Positions 46,715 through 57,473 of a stretch of 64,000 nucleotides of DNA are shown piece after piece. A model generated the notes under the pieces. It had not been told where the DNA came from. It did no database searches and saw only the letters and a list, made by a program, of their open reading frames with translations. The position numbers and the translations under genes were made by a program. The DNA comes from Penicillium oxalicum. Its lineage: Eukaryota > Ascomycota > Eurotiomycetes > Eurotiales > Aspergillaceae. Positions within the stretch are counted from its first letter, which is position 1, and every line of letters starts with the position of its first letter. Location of the stretch: positions 496,001 to 560,000 of the forward strand of contig NC_064650.1 in NCBI RefSeq assembly GCF_001723175.1, written 5' to 3'.

Positions 46715-48059
46715 ATGCGCGCTCTCTTCGACTCCCACGTTGGCAAGAAGGAGACGTTGAAGACCAACGCTTCCGTGCAGTCCATATCAGAGAGTCAACT
46801 GTCCAACGACGAGCCGCCATCGGAAGCTACACAGCAAGCGAAAGTCCCATTTGCAAAGAAAAAAAGTCTTCTTGCGACTTTGATCGCACGGCCTCTCAGC
46901 AGAAGACGAATTTTCGTTATAAGTGGTATCAGCTTTTTTGCCTTGGCACTTGTGGTTCTGGCCGCTGTGCTCCCGGCAGTCTTCGTCAAAGCGCACAAAC
47001 ACAACAACCCGGAAGACGCATACACTCTCGTATCGTCAGCACAAGAGGATCCAAGCTACCATGATTTAAGCAATAAACCCATATTTGCTGTTCACAACTT
47101 TCCAGATCCAGGGCTTTTACATCACAACGGCACTTGGTATGCTTATGGGACCAACCCGAGAAAACATGACCCAAAATCTATCCATGTGCCAGTTGCCATC
47201 TCGAAGGATTTTATCAATTGGACGCTCAAAGAAGGCTACGATGCGATGCCCACACTAGGCGACTGGGAGGTTGCTGTCAACCATTGGGCTCCAGATGTCA
47301 TTGAGCGAGTAAGTGTGCCCCGTTGGGAGAAGTCAGAGCCACCCATAAGAAGTTGCGATCTAATCGGACCTGTCTTAGGATGATGGTAAATTTGTCCTAT
47401 ATTATTCGGGACAGGCGGAGAATGGCCATGGACATCACTGTATTGGGGCTGCAGTGTCAACCAGCACCGACCCTCTGGGGCCTTTTGTCCCACTCAACAC
47501 ACCGCTGGCATGTCCTCCCGTATATGGAGGCGCAATTGATCCCTCGCCTTTCCGAGATGTCGATGGGAAGCTCTATGTTGTCTATAAGGGCGATGGAAAC
47601 AGCGTCGGCAGTGGTGGCTACTGTGGCAATAGCGTCATCCCACGACGGCCGGTCCCTATCATCTTGCAAGAGCTAGGAAAAGACGGTATCACCAAAGTGG
47701 GCGAGCCGGAAATCATTCTCAACATCAACGACTCGGACGGACCACTCATTGAAGCTCCCAACATTATTCGAAGACATGATGGAACGTATTTCCTCTTTTT
47801 TTCCTCACATTGCTTTACCTCGCTTGGTTATGATGTCAAATACGCTCATGCCCGGTCTGTCAAAGGCCCGTACACTCGGGCAGAGCGCCCACTGCTGCAG
47901 ACGAGCGACTTTGGATTCGAGTCTCCAGGGGGTGCGACCCTATCGCTTGACGGCACAAGGATTGTCTTTCATGCCAATTGCGGCGAATACCGTTGTATGT
48001 ACGCAGGCGGAGTGGACATCCAATCCATCAGCAAAACTGCTGTCCTTGCAGCTTTGTAA
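46715..48059 (+). CDS. Membrane-anchored GH43-family glycoside hydrolase (arabinan/xylan type), 424 aa
   Basis: Exons are 46715-47308 and 47379-48059, phase 0. Family GH43 enzymes cleave arabinofuranosyl or xylosyl links by inversion with an Asp-Asp-Glu triad in a five-bladed propeller. Candidates are the Asp of AVHNFPDPGLLHHNGTWYAY, the Asp of YGGAIDPSPFRDVDGKLYVV (pKa modulator) and the Glu of PLIEAPNIIRRHDGTYFLF. A hydrophobic segment (residues about 68-90: ISGISFFALALVVLAAVLPA) follows a basic cytoplasmic stretch, so this is probably a type II anchored form rather than a secreted one. A GHGHHCIGAAVS segment and SSHCF are consistent with the fold. The start at 46715 was chosen over an in-frame ATG at 46595, which precedes it by 40 hydrophobic and basic residues unlike the rest. 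The substrate is not resolved. Confidence 0.83.
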
Positions 48060-48531
48060 ATCATGAAAAGTCTCGTCATTTGATTCGTTGTTAAAGCCAG
48101 AAACTGCGTCGTGTCGAGGTGTTTGGGCTGGTTTGAGTAGATAGATTGGTGCTTTTTGCTGTCCAAGATTAATCCCAGCCAGCGTCTGTACCTACAGTCA
48201 TATATTCCTTTTTTTTGTCTTTCGTTTCTTGAGATTTGCGTCGAAAAAGGGCTCAGTCCACGGTTGTCAGCCCCTCCTTTCAGATGCTTAATGTGAAGCC
48301 CACTGAATGTCATTTAAGGTCCGCGGAAAAGAAGTAATGCCCCGCCAATCACGGCGGAAGCAGATGACGCCATGCCGTTACTGCCGCCTAAGGCATTCCT
48401 CCATCCTCGGCTTGTGTAATCATGAATTATTGCGGGCGATAGTCGTGGAGCTTGGACAGGTCGAGCAATCGAAACTGCCACCTTGCAAACATCTTGCGGG
48501 GTTACAGGCCCTGCTAAAGCCGTCTGTAAAC
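48060..48531. other. Intergenic; CCAAT element upstream of cysA
   Basis: CCAATCA at about 48345-48351 lies 180 bp before the cysA start. In-frame ATGs upstream (from 48307) would give a Cys/His/Arg-rich leader that is not like a presequence, so the start at 48532 is preferred. Confidence 0.4.
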
Positions 48532-50115
48532 ATGTCGTCTCTTTACACTTTTTCTCGTGCTTCATCGCGCACGATTCGAGCGACACAATGGCGAGTGAAC
48601 GGACAAGCAAGCTTCCTCTCCGGCAGGGCTCGGCCGTTATCGGCCCATGTTAAAGCGTTGCATAGTGCACCTTCACGAAAGTCTTCAGCGGCGACCGCGA
48701 CGGCGACGGCGAATGCAAAGGACTCGACCAACCCGCCTATGTCCTTTCCATGCCTCGACGCACAGGACGCCAAATCACAACAGCTCTCTGCGCGGTCACT
48801 ACAGTCCGGACCCGAACCATCGTATACCTCCGGCCAACACGAGCGGTTTCATTGTGAGGAGCCACTTCTGCTCGATTGGGGTGGCAGACTGCAGGAATTT
48901 GATATCGCATACGAGACTTGGGGTCAATTGAATCAGAATAAAAGCAACGTTATCCTCTTGCATACCGGATTATCAGCTTCGAGTCACGCACACAGCACAG
49001 CCGCAAATCCCAAGCCGGGCTGGTGGGAGAAGTTTATCGGACCGGGTCTGCCTCTGGACACAAACAAGTACTTTGTGATTTGCACCAATGTGATCGGAGG
49101 CTGCTACGGCAGTACAGGGCCATCCTCGGTGGACCCTTCAGATGGCCAGCGGTATGCGACCCGATTTCCCATATTGACATTGGAGGATATGGTTCGCGCG
49201 CAGTTCCGGTTACTGGATTACCTGGGAATTCAAAAGCTGGCTGCCTCGGTTGGATCGAGTATGGGAGGCATGCAGAGTCTCGCCGCGGGCGTTCTGTTCC
49301 CCGAGCGTGTGGGCAAGATTGTCAGTATCAGTGGCTGCGCCCGAAGCCACCCGTACAGTATCGCGATGCGTCACACGCAACGCCAGGTATTGATGATGGA
49401 TCCAAACTGGTCCCGCGGGTTCTACTATGATGCAATCCCACCACACTCAGGAATGAAACTCGCGCGGGAGATTGCGACCGTCACCTATCGCAGCGGACCC
49501 GAGTGGGAAATGCGATTTGGGCGTCGTCGTGCAGATCCCAGCAAGCAGCCTGCACTCTGTCCTGACTTCCTCATCGAGACATACCTTGACCACGCAGGCG
49601 AAAAATTCTGCCTGGAGTACGACCCGAACAGTCTTTTATATGTTTCCAAGGCCATGGATCTCTTTGACCTCGGCCATGAGAATCAAAGCCGAACCCGCCA
49701 TCGTCGGGCAGAGTCTGAGATTCGCATCGCTCGTGGAGAGGGCATGCAGAATCAGTCCGACCCTGCTTGCAGTCTGACCCTACCTGATAAACCATACGAA
49801 GAACAGCCTGAAGCTGCTGCCTCCGTTCCCTCTCCTGATCAAAAGGTGTCATCCGTGGAGTCCAATGGGCCTCCGAAGGACCTCGTCCGGGGCTTGGCTC
49901 CTCTGAAAGACCACCCCGTCTTGGTCATGGGCGTTGCCAGTGACATCCTTTTCCCTGCGTGGCAGCAGCGCGAAATTGCAGAGACTCTTCGTGCAGGCGG
50001 CAATAAGAATGTTGAGCATATAGAGCTTGGCGAGGACCTCTCGTTGTTTGGTCATGATACATTCTTGCTAGATCTCAAGAACATCGGTGGCGCGTTGGGC
50101 CGATTTTTGGAATAA
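48532..50115 (+). CDS. cysA: Serine O-acetyltransferase, fungal CysA type (homoserine O-acetyltransferase fold), 527 aa
   Basis: A single exon of 528 codons with stop. The enzyme makes O-acetylserine from serine and acetyl-CoA for cysteine synthesis in mitochondria. In Aspergillus nidulans this activity belongs to an alpha/beta-hydrolase of the MetX fold (CysA), not the bacterial hexapeptide type. The N-terminus ([20 protein letters not shown]) is presequence-like, with Ala/Thr repeats near residue 50. Catalytic landmarks: [15 protein letters not shown], the nucleophile elbow [26 protein letters not shown] (Asp) and FGHDTFLLD (His). A variable Ser/Gln/Pro-rich insert (residues about 400-450) lies between the lid and the last helices. 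The length is close to the 525 aa I recall for A. nidulans CysA. A homoserine O-acetyltransferase (Met2) is the alternative, but the long insert and targeting leader favour CysA. Confidence 0.8.
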   Translation: MSSLYTFSRASSRTIRATQWRVNGQASFLSGRARPLSAHVKALHSAPSRKSSAATATATANAKDSTNPPMSFPCLDAQDAKSQQLSARSLQSGPEPSYTSGQHERFHCEEPLLLDWGGRLQEFDIAYETWGQLNQNKSNVILLHTGLSASSHAHSTAANPKPGWWEKFIGPGLPLDTNKYFVICTNVIGGCYGSTGPSSVDPSDGQRYATRFPILTLEDMVRAQFRLLDYLGIQKLAASVGSSMGGMQSLAAGVLFPERVGKIVSISGCARSHPYSIAMRHTQRQVLMMDPNWSRGFYYDAIPPHSGMKLAREIATVTYRSGPEWEMRFGRRRADPSKQPALCPDFLIETYLDHAGEKFCLEYDPNSLLYVSKAMDLFDLGHENQSRTRHRRAESEIRIARGEGMQNQSDPACSLTLPDKPYEEQPEAAASVPSPDQKVSSVESNGPPKDLVRGLAPLKDHPVLVMGVASDILFPAWQQREIAETLRAGGNKNVEHIELGEDLSLFGHDTFLLDLKNIGGALGRFLE

Positions 50116-51777
50116 GATGTGAGAGGTGAGTTCATCTTCGCAGCATTTGGTCAGAACCCGCTACTCGGCCTGAGCTCGGATATGATTCCCTGGGAATCTG
50201 TATATATTTGAATTACGTGCGATCACATACAGCCTTGCATGTGTGGCGTCATATTTGAAATCTAATGCACCAATTATTTGCACATATCAGTCTTGTTGCC
50301 TCCCAACCGCCCGCTCTTGCGGATTATAACAGGTGGGGTGGAATAGCTTCGATGAAGATTCGCCAAATGCTGGATCACCACAACAGTTCAGCGATGTAAA
50401 TGCCCGATGTCCTGGCAAATAGGTACACCCCTTCATCGCGCCAAATTAGGGCAGACACCCTCCATCCATAGCTTGATATCTAATTTGCTACACTGCCTGT
50501 ACGTCCGATTGGCAAGACACCCGCCGCGTCTGGGCGGGAGCACCTAAGTACACGGTACAGTCAGTAGTCTTGCCCTCAGAGTAGCTCCCAATTGTGTAGT
50601 CACCGGTAACCAGATCATGAGATGTCGCGAGAACATCCACCCGAAGGCGTCGGTTACCTGCAGAATTGGCTTTGGAATCATCACCGGGCAAGGTTGAACG
50701 TGAAGGAGGAAAAAAGTTAGATGTTGAGCTGATGTCCAAATATTTATAGAAGGACTTTGGGTCGACATTGAAAGATGTGGACGATTCGTTGAATTCGATT
50801 AGTATACATGAAAGTTAAGTATTGTCTTTTTGACCGATGTAGATTATCAAATCTATTCATCAGTCGCGAACCCTCGGATTGAAAACTACCTTTTTTTCGT
50901 CACTCGTCATCGGCATGCTCGACGTCGTTGCCCTTGAGAGGTATACAGACGGAGCAACATCATATGTAGAGTCCTCGGAGTATGCGACAGAGTGGCTTCG
51001 TCATCGGGCGGCCTGTTGGGCCTGTTTGAAGAACAACTGGGTGGGTTTGAAGGATATGACTCCTCAGGGGGATCGCATTTGAGAAACGTGAGATTGACAA
51101 TAAATGCTTTTTCGGATTCTGGGAATGTCAGTATGTACACGAGAAGGTCAGCTTCGTTCATTATCGATGTTGAACAGCTCTGTTGACATCAACAAAAAAC
51201 AAAAAAAGAAACATCCGTTCGGGCGGACCATGGTGAATGAGTTGGCATTAGTCAAAGGTCTCTCGGATCTCTGTTCATTTTCTCAGTCACCCACCGCGGG
51301 CTCGATGTCTCCTTCCACAAGTTGCAGCATGATGCCGCCGAGGGATGGTGTCCATTGGCCCATCCAGAGATCCGGACGTGTCCTGAGAAGCTCTTATGTG
51401 ATGGTTATCGTCATTGAGACTGAAAGAAACATTTGCTTCAATCAAACATTACATCTGGATGTAATTATATCAGCGGTCAGATGGTGATCTGCTATGATTG
51501 CCATGATTTCGAAGCGGCAACATACCTTCTGCGCCGACGACGACAAGAGATGCCAGGTGCATTTCATACGTAGGACCAGCGCGTCGGCGGATACCAATGG
51601 CCCACGGAGGATGAACCGCGGCCTCTCACGTGATGATACCGTGTCTATCGTGGTTCCACTGATGAGCGCATCGGTATGCAGGCTTGCGAAAGTACTCTTT
51701 TGAGGAATTATCACAAGACAATTGTGCTTGTGAATCTCTCATCGGTAAGCTATACCTCCCCCAAACCACCCCCGAAA
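50116..51777. other. Intergenic with weak minus-strand frame
   Basis: A minus-strand frame of about 110 codons ending at 50488 (peptide contains NRRLRVDVLATSHDLVTGDY) looks protein-like in composition but has no ATG in frame and no family match. Nothing else was recognised. Confidence 0.3.
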
Positions 51778-53714
51778 ATGACTCGCTCTAATTCCCGATG
51801 GTGGCACGCCTCCGACGACGCCGATCTTGCCTATGGATTCGATTCTGACGATTTGAATACTAGATTCGCCGGGCCCTCCCATTCTGCTCGCCCAACACTC
51901 ACTCGTGAAGAGCTTGATCGGTTAGACACACGAGCGCAAGGAGAAGATCCAACCAAGAGCGGATTAATCGAGAATATGTCATCTTGGCTACACCGGCAGG
52001 CCGGGTCGCAAACGTCCCAACTTGCGACAACGGCGGTTCTGTCCGGTGCGGCTGTTGCCAGTGCGATTCTTGGATACCAGGCCTACCGGCGAAAGGAGGC
52101 GGTACACGACCTGAAGGCTTCTATCCCAGGGCTGGACGAAGAAAATCCTGCGAGCAAGGTCGGTTCTTTCAAGTATGGGTCTGCGCAGCACTCGTTTCTG
52201 GGTGTTGCTTGTTTGGGCCGCCCGGCATATTGGGCAGGTAACTGACATGCGGAGTGCAACGTAGCTCACTCAATACGGAGCGCCCGACCTTACTATCCCA
52301 TTGAGCAAGGAGGATGAGCGCGGTGCTGCACTTGCTCGTCGCGCGCAGCAGGGTGATTACGATGACGGTGCGATCCTCTCCACCTACGGAGTAATTTGAA
52401 TTACCGAGCTAACGAAGATCGCGTCCAAACAATTTAGATCTGATCCTGGAGCAGCTCGCACGAAACCGTGTCTTCCTCAAGGATGAGGGTCTCGCCAAGC
52501 TTCGAGGGTCTTACATTGTGGTCGTGGGCTGTGGTGGTGTCGGATCTCACGCTGCGGCGTCCTTGGCTCGTTCCGGAGTCTCCAAGATTCGACTGATCGA
52601 TTTTGATCAGGTCACGCTTTCTTCACTGAATCGCCACGCCTTGGCCACTCTCGCCGACGTGGGCACGCCCAAGGTTCACTGCATCCGGAGGCGACTGGAG
52701 CAGATTGCGCCGTGGGTCATGTTTGACTGTCGCAATGAACTTTTCGGCAAGGATGCTGCCGAGGACCTTCTTGGGTCCTGGACGTTAACCCATGAGGGAG
52801 AAGGCCGTCGCCCAGACTACGTGCTGGATTGTATTGACAACATCACATCCAAGGTGGAATTGCTGCATTATTGTCACAAGAATGGATTGCCGGTGATTTC
52901 ATCCATGGGTGCGGGATGCAAGTCAGACCCGACTCGCGTAGTGGTGGGCGATATTTCGACGAGTACGGACGACCCGCTTTGCCGCAGTACGCGGCGCCGG
53001 CTGAAGATGCTGGGAGTCAACACAGGTATTCCCACCGTCTTCTCCACCGAACGAACCGCTCCCGGCAAGGCGAGTCTTCTCCCACTTCCGGAGGATGAAT
53101 TCTCCAAGGGTAAGGTGGGCGAGCTGAGTGTTTTGCCCGACTTCCGAGTCCGCATCCTCCCCGTTCTGGGCACGATGCCTGCAGTCTTTGGCTACACGCT
53201 GGCCAATCACGTCATCTGTAGCGTGTCTGGATATCCGCTCGATTACAACACCGCTGGCAAGGGCCGTGAGAAGATGTATGATTCGATCTTGGCCTCACTG
53301 TCAAGCTTCTTGGAGAAGCAGGTCCGTCAGGTCGGGGGGCAAGATCCCGTCGGTCTTCGCCTGCCTATCGGCAAGGACGATGTTCAATATCTTGTCGAAG
53401 AGGTGTTCCGCGGCAAGAGTGTTGTAACTGGTCTCTCCAATCGCCTTGTTCTCATTCCTTGGACGGTCCCCGCGCAAGGCTTCCAGATGGATCTCACCTG
53501 GGAGAAGGACGGGCAGAAGCTTTTCAGGCTCGATGCGGCGGATTTGGTCTGCATGACCAAGGATGAGGCAACTCGTCATGAGCGTGAGGTTCTCCGGGGT
53601 GGGAAGAGAGCTGAGGAGCTGTATGACGAGGTGGTCTTGAACCGGGTAACCTTGAGGCGGAAGGAAGTCGAGGAGTGGAAGACGCAGAATGAGGAATATT
53701 TCCAAGTGCAGTAG
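51778..53714 (+). CDS. tcd1: tRNA threonylcarbamoyladenosine dehydratase (Tcd/TcdA family), 586 aa
   Basis: Exons are 51778-52158, 52265-52367 and 52438-53714, in phase. E1-like enzymes of this family use ATP to cyclise t6A37 of ANN-decoding tRNAs into ct6A. Yeast Tcd1 and Tcd2 sit on the mitochondrial outer membrane. A membrane segment (TTAVLSGAAVASAILGYQAY at about residues 83-102) fits that location. The Rossmann core is IVVVGCGGVGSHAAASLARS with DFDQVTLSSLNRHALATLAD. The SSMGAGCKSDPTRVVVGDIS and TRRRLKMLGVNTGIPTVFST blocks identify the family. The C-terminal 130 residues are family-typical (DAADLVCMTKDEATRHEREV). The exon-1 start is the first ATG. Its first 75 residues are poorly conserved, so the length (yeast about 430-450 aa) is on the long side. 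Tcd1 and Tcd2 cannot be separated here. Confidence 0.9.
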
Positions 53715-54765
53715 CTCTTGGGGATACGATGATCTTTTGGGGGTTTTCCTTGAAAACAAGAATGATGAGCATGATTCAGCGATGAAATATCAAACGCGGA
53801 ATGCATTCTGTACTATATCGTGGATTTTCTTTAGAATCGCAGTCTTTGGCCTATTTCCAGTTTGACCGAACTTGGCTCCAGCGACTGCCCGAAGGACACA
53901 TGAGGGTTGGAGCCATTCTAACTTGGGTATGGAGGAGGTTACGAGGTAGTTTAGGTACCCGTCCTGGGTGAATCAATGTACTCGGTACCCCTACCTAGGA
54001 CCATCTGATGTTTGGGTCTAGTTACTACGTAGTATTTCCAGACCGGTTGGGTTCGGCTGGGATGGTTGGGATATTCGGTCGGTCGGGCAGTTGTCCTGGA
54101 TAGAATTGATTCCATTTGATATTGATGCTACACCCACGGTACCATGAATCAAACAGCTCTACCTATGACACACATGTGCCGGGTGCACCGGGTGATTCCC
54201 GATTTTTTGATTGGATTATGTGGTCGGATGGAGTCTGTGGTCAATTAATCCATTCGCCTGCTTACTTTCCATTCGGTTGATCTCTTTGTTGCACGTCGAC
54301 TGTCTATGATATGTCCGAGGATTTCAATTGTCTTTAATCGGGTTCGGGGTTGATAGATCAAAGTGTTTGATGGTTCTTCCAGACAAGGTCAGTCTGAGCA
54401 GACACCAGAAGATATGGGGCACACAGGTGTCTATCGTTCATCTGTTCCCACCAAAATATAGAACCACGTGGATTGTTGCCGCACTCACATCGAATGCCAA
54501 TGCCCACCGGTTGATCGAACAAAACGCATGGTGATCGTTCTTGGAACCAAATCAACTCTATGCGAATTAGAGTCTGGTGTTGAAATTGTTAATGACACTG
54601 AAGAAATCAAAATGGACGACCATAATTGGGTACCATTCAAAACAGTCTTTGGGATTGCTGTTGCCACTCCATACCAGTATTAGACCGGTGACTGGGTGAA
54701 TGGCGGCTTCTGGTGAACAAATGCTTACTACAAGTACGCAAGATCTGTGCCACATTACATGAAGA
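53715..54765. other. Intergenic, AGGTA/GGTACC-rich patch
   Basis: GGTACCC, TACCTAGG and AGGTAG recur at 53930-54010. No gene was seen. Confidence 0.4.
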
Positions 54766-54850
54766 GCCCGGATGGTCTAGTGGTATGATTCTCGCTTTGG
54801 GCCGCAAACCGAAATGCGAGAGGCCCCGCGTTCGAATCGCGGTTCGGGCC
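54766..54850 (+). tRNA. tRNA-Pro (anticodon TGG) with a 13-nt intron
   Basis: The acceptor stem GCCCGGA (54766-54772) pairs with TTCGGGC (54843-54849), with a discriminator C. The D arm includes TGGTCTAGTGGTATG. The anticodon stem CTCGC pairs with GCGAG, loop TTTGGG plus T, so the anticodon is TGG at 54798-54800. The intron is 54802-54814, directly after base 37, the normal place. The T arm is CCGCG TTCGAAT CGCGG. A T6 run at 54855-54860 is a Pol III terminator. Confidence 0.95.
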
Positions 54851-54854
54851 TTCC

Positions 54855-54860
54855 TTTTTT
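54855..54860 (+). terminator. Pol III terminator of tRNA-Pro
   Basis: A run of six T, four bases after the mature 3' end. Confidence 0.85.
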
Positions 54861-55614
54861 GTCTTTTCATCTTATTTCCTGACCTTCTATTTTTATGCGG
54901 ATGGTTTTCCGCTTATCGTTCTCTGCCTTTGGCCCCACCGAGGATCCGCCGGCGCCGCTGGCGAAGGTTCCGCTCTACCGCGCAACACTTGGGCTGTCTT
55001 TCTCGGTCGCGTACGAGTACGAATCCTCCGGTTCTTCTTTGAATTCAGGTTCATAGGTCGGTACCCTTCGGCGACTGGGCAAATCGCCCCCAAGCGGCCA
55101 CTTGGGCCGCCAGCCAAGGAACCACCACGTTCGGACCACATGTGCATAGTCTTACTGCCTAGACACAGGCTGGAGACCCAGGTCCCCATGTCTCGCCCTC
55201 TGTCTCGCCTGGCTTGTCTCCTTGTCAACACGGGTTGACCCCCCCCCCCCCCCCCGGGGAGAGTTTCTCAAGTCCTTTGCACCTGAGCTTAGTTTGTAGC
55301 CTCTCTACTGGGGGATGATCGCATCTCCAGACAACACGCACCCCGGCCCACCCCCCATCCTCTTCGCCTCGTTGGTCTCGGTTGGAGCTCTGCCAAGTTC
55401 CAGCGTGCGCTTGCTGTCGCCGACCCGCCCGCCAAGCACTACTCCCCTTGGACTCTGCGCAGCGACTGATCATTCATCGATTTGACCTGGGATCATACCT
55501 TGAATGTTGTTTTCTTTTTTGTTTTCCGATGTGATATACCACCGCCATACAAATTGACGTGCTTTATGATTTTCACCCCCGAAAGCATCATATAGAATCC
55601 ACCCTTATCTCATC
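54861..55614. other. Promoter region of the Ppn2-like gene; C17 tract
   Basis: A poly-C run of 17 lies at 55239-55255. No gene or further RNA was seen. Confidence 0.5.
55239..55255 (+). repeat. Poly-C tract (17 nt)
   Basis: Uninterrupted C17 followed by GGGG. Confidence 0.9.
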
Positions 55615-57097
55615 ATGGCTTCCTACGAACGCGATCATGAACTCCGTGACCCATACAGTCGCACATCTCACGAGCAACGCGCCCCGTCCCACGTCGCACG
55701 CCTGCTAAGAACGATTCGCAATGGCTGGTCATCTGGCAGCGGCAGCAGCAGCAGCAGCTACTATCCCCTCTCATACTCGCCCGACGCCCTGAAGAAATCC
55801 AGCTACGCCCAAATAGCACTATCCATCGCCTCGGCACCACGCTTTCGCCGCTACCTTCTCGTCTATCTCGGATTGGTCCTTCTCAGCTGGGTGGGATGGT
55901 CGATGGTGTTACATCCTCGCCTGACGGAACGCAACTCGCTGATTCACGCGCTAGACCCGGCAACGCAAGCAGCAGTCGGGGGATGGTTCGGGAGTAATGC
56001 GCTTCCGCGATTCGATGGTCTGACACACATCCGGACACTGGACTCATCATTGCTGCCTGGACCGCAGCCCAAAGGACACAGCAAAGGCTTGAGAAGTGAG
56101 AGGCGCTTGGTTGTGGTCGGAGATGTGCATGGATGCAAGAAAGAACGTATGTGTGTGGGTTTGCACCCGAGGACTCCCTGCCCCGTATTTCCAAAACCGT
56201 TGTGAACTGATAGATCTCTTTGACACAACAGTCGTCCACTTGCTGGACAAAATTGAATTCTCCACGGCTGACGGGGACCATCTCATCCTGACGGGCGACC
56301 TCATCAACAAGGGCCCCGACAGTACCGGGGTAGTGGATCTGGCTCGAGATCTTGGAGCCTCCTGCGTCCGGGGCAATCACGAGGATCGCATCTTGCTCCT
56401 TCGCCATGAAATTGAGGCCCAGGAGACGAGTCCAGCGAACGATAAAACTCTCAAGTCGCATGAACCCTCCGACAAAGAAACCAAGGAGCTCGAATTGGCT
56501 CGTTCTTTAAGCGCCGACCAAGTCAAATGGCTCGATGCCTGCCCGGTCATCCTGAATGTCGGCCAGATTCCCGACATGGGTCAGGTGGTGGTGGTTCACG
56601 CCGGGCTGGTTCCTGGCGTGGAGCTGGAGAAACAAGATCCCTCCACGGCGATGACCATGCGAACAATTGACCTGGACACGCACTTCCCCAGCCCGTCTAA
56701 CAAGGGAATTGCTTGGGCAAAGGTAAGCTTGGAGACCCTCCCGGTGTTAACTGGGCGATTAGACGCAACTTTGCTTACTTATTTTTTTTTCTCTTCTTCT
56801 CTCTTTTCTCTGCTATTAAAGATGTTTGAAAAGCACCAATCGATGCTCTACTCGAGCCTCAAGTCCACGCACAAGGATCCCCGATCGCAGACCATGACTG
56901 TGATTTACGGCCATGATGCCAAAACGGGTCTGAAAGTGCGCACCTACAGCAAAGGCCTCGACTCTGGCTGCGTCAAGGGCGGTCAATTGACCGCCTTGGT
57001 CATCGAGGACGGCGGAAAGCAGACGTTGGTACAAGTGAACTGCAAGAACGATTATACCGCAACGAAAGAGAGCAAAGAGAAGCACGAGAAGGCGTAA
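55615..57097 (+). CDS. ApaH-like / Ppn2-type metallophosphatase, vacuolar endopolyphosphatase-like, 432 aa
   Basis: Exons are 55615-56146, 56232-56722 and 56822-57097 (GT-AG; the last acceptor is aaag). The protein belongs to the ApaH-like calcineurin-type phosphatases; yeast Ppn2, a vacuolar endopolyphosphatase, is the closest named case. Motifs: GDVHGCKKE (metal site I), GDLINKGPDSTGV (II), GNHEDRI (III), HAGLVPG (IV) and the terminal YGHDAKTGLKVR with LDSGCVKGGQLTALV. A signal-anchor-like segment (YLLVYLGLVLLSWVGWSMVL, residues about 84-103) follows a Ser-rich cytoplasmic head with a short SSSSS run, giving a type II topology with the catalytic domain in the vacuole lumen or ER. The zinc/manganese ligands all appear to be present. 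Substrate (polyphosphate versus dinucleoside polyphosphate) is inferred. Confidence 0.85.
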
Positions 57098-57473
57098 AAG
57101 GAGCCGAGAGAATTGGCCTGATATTATCCGACACTTTATGGGTCGCACATCACTGGTGCTTGGTGCATTGCATTTGTACTGTATTGTCTTTGTTTCGAAC
57201 ACTCTTGCATTTCTTTCCGCGCTCTTCCTTTGATCTACGACGGAATTTCGATTGCATAGCCTGTAGCCTATAGTCTATACCTTTTAATTGTCAATACACC
57301 CCCCCGAAGTGAGGGGTAATTTTATTGCAATGTGGATAGGGATAAGAATAGGCAGAGCAGAAAATCCAACTTCTTCGTTGGCTTGCCATGCAAGACGCAG
57401 ACTATTGACAAGATCATTCCAAGGACACCCATAATCTCTCTTTATTAAAAAGAATGTAACCCTCTTCGACTTC
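57098..57473. other. Tail-to-tail gap, nothing recognised
   Basis: 376 bp between two convergent stops, with a C8 run near 57298. The 3' UTRs may overlap. Confidence 0.5.

Noticed and set aside
48307..48531. In-frame ATG upstream extension of cysA
   Set aside because: Would add 75 residues rich in Cys, His and Arg before a ready-made presequence starting at 48532.
50488..50810. Minus-strand frame containing NRRLRVDVLATSHDL
   Set aside because: Protein-like but with no ATG, no family match and unclear splice partners. Kept only as a note in the intergenic entry.
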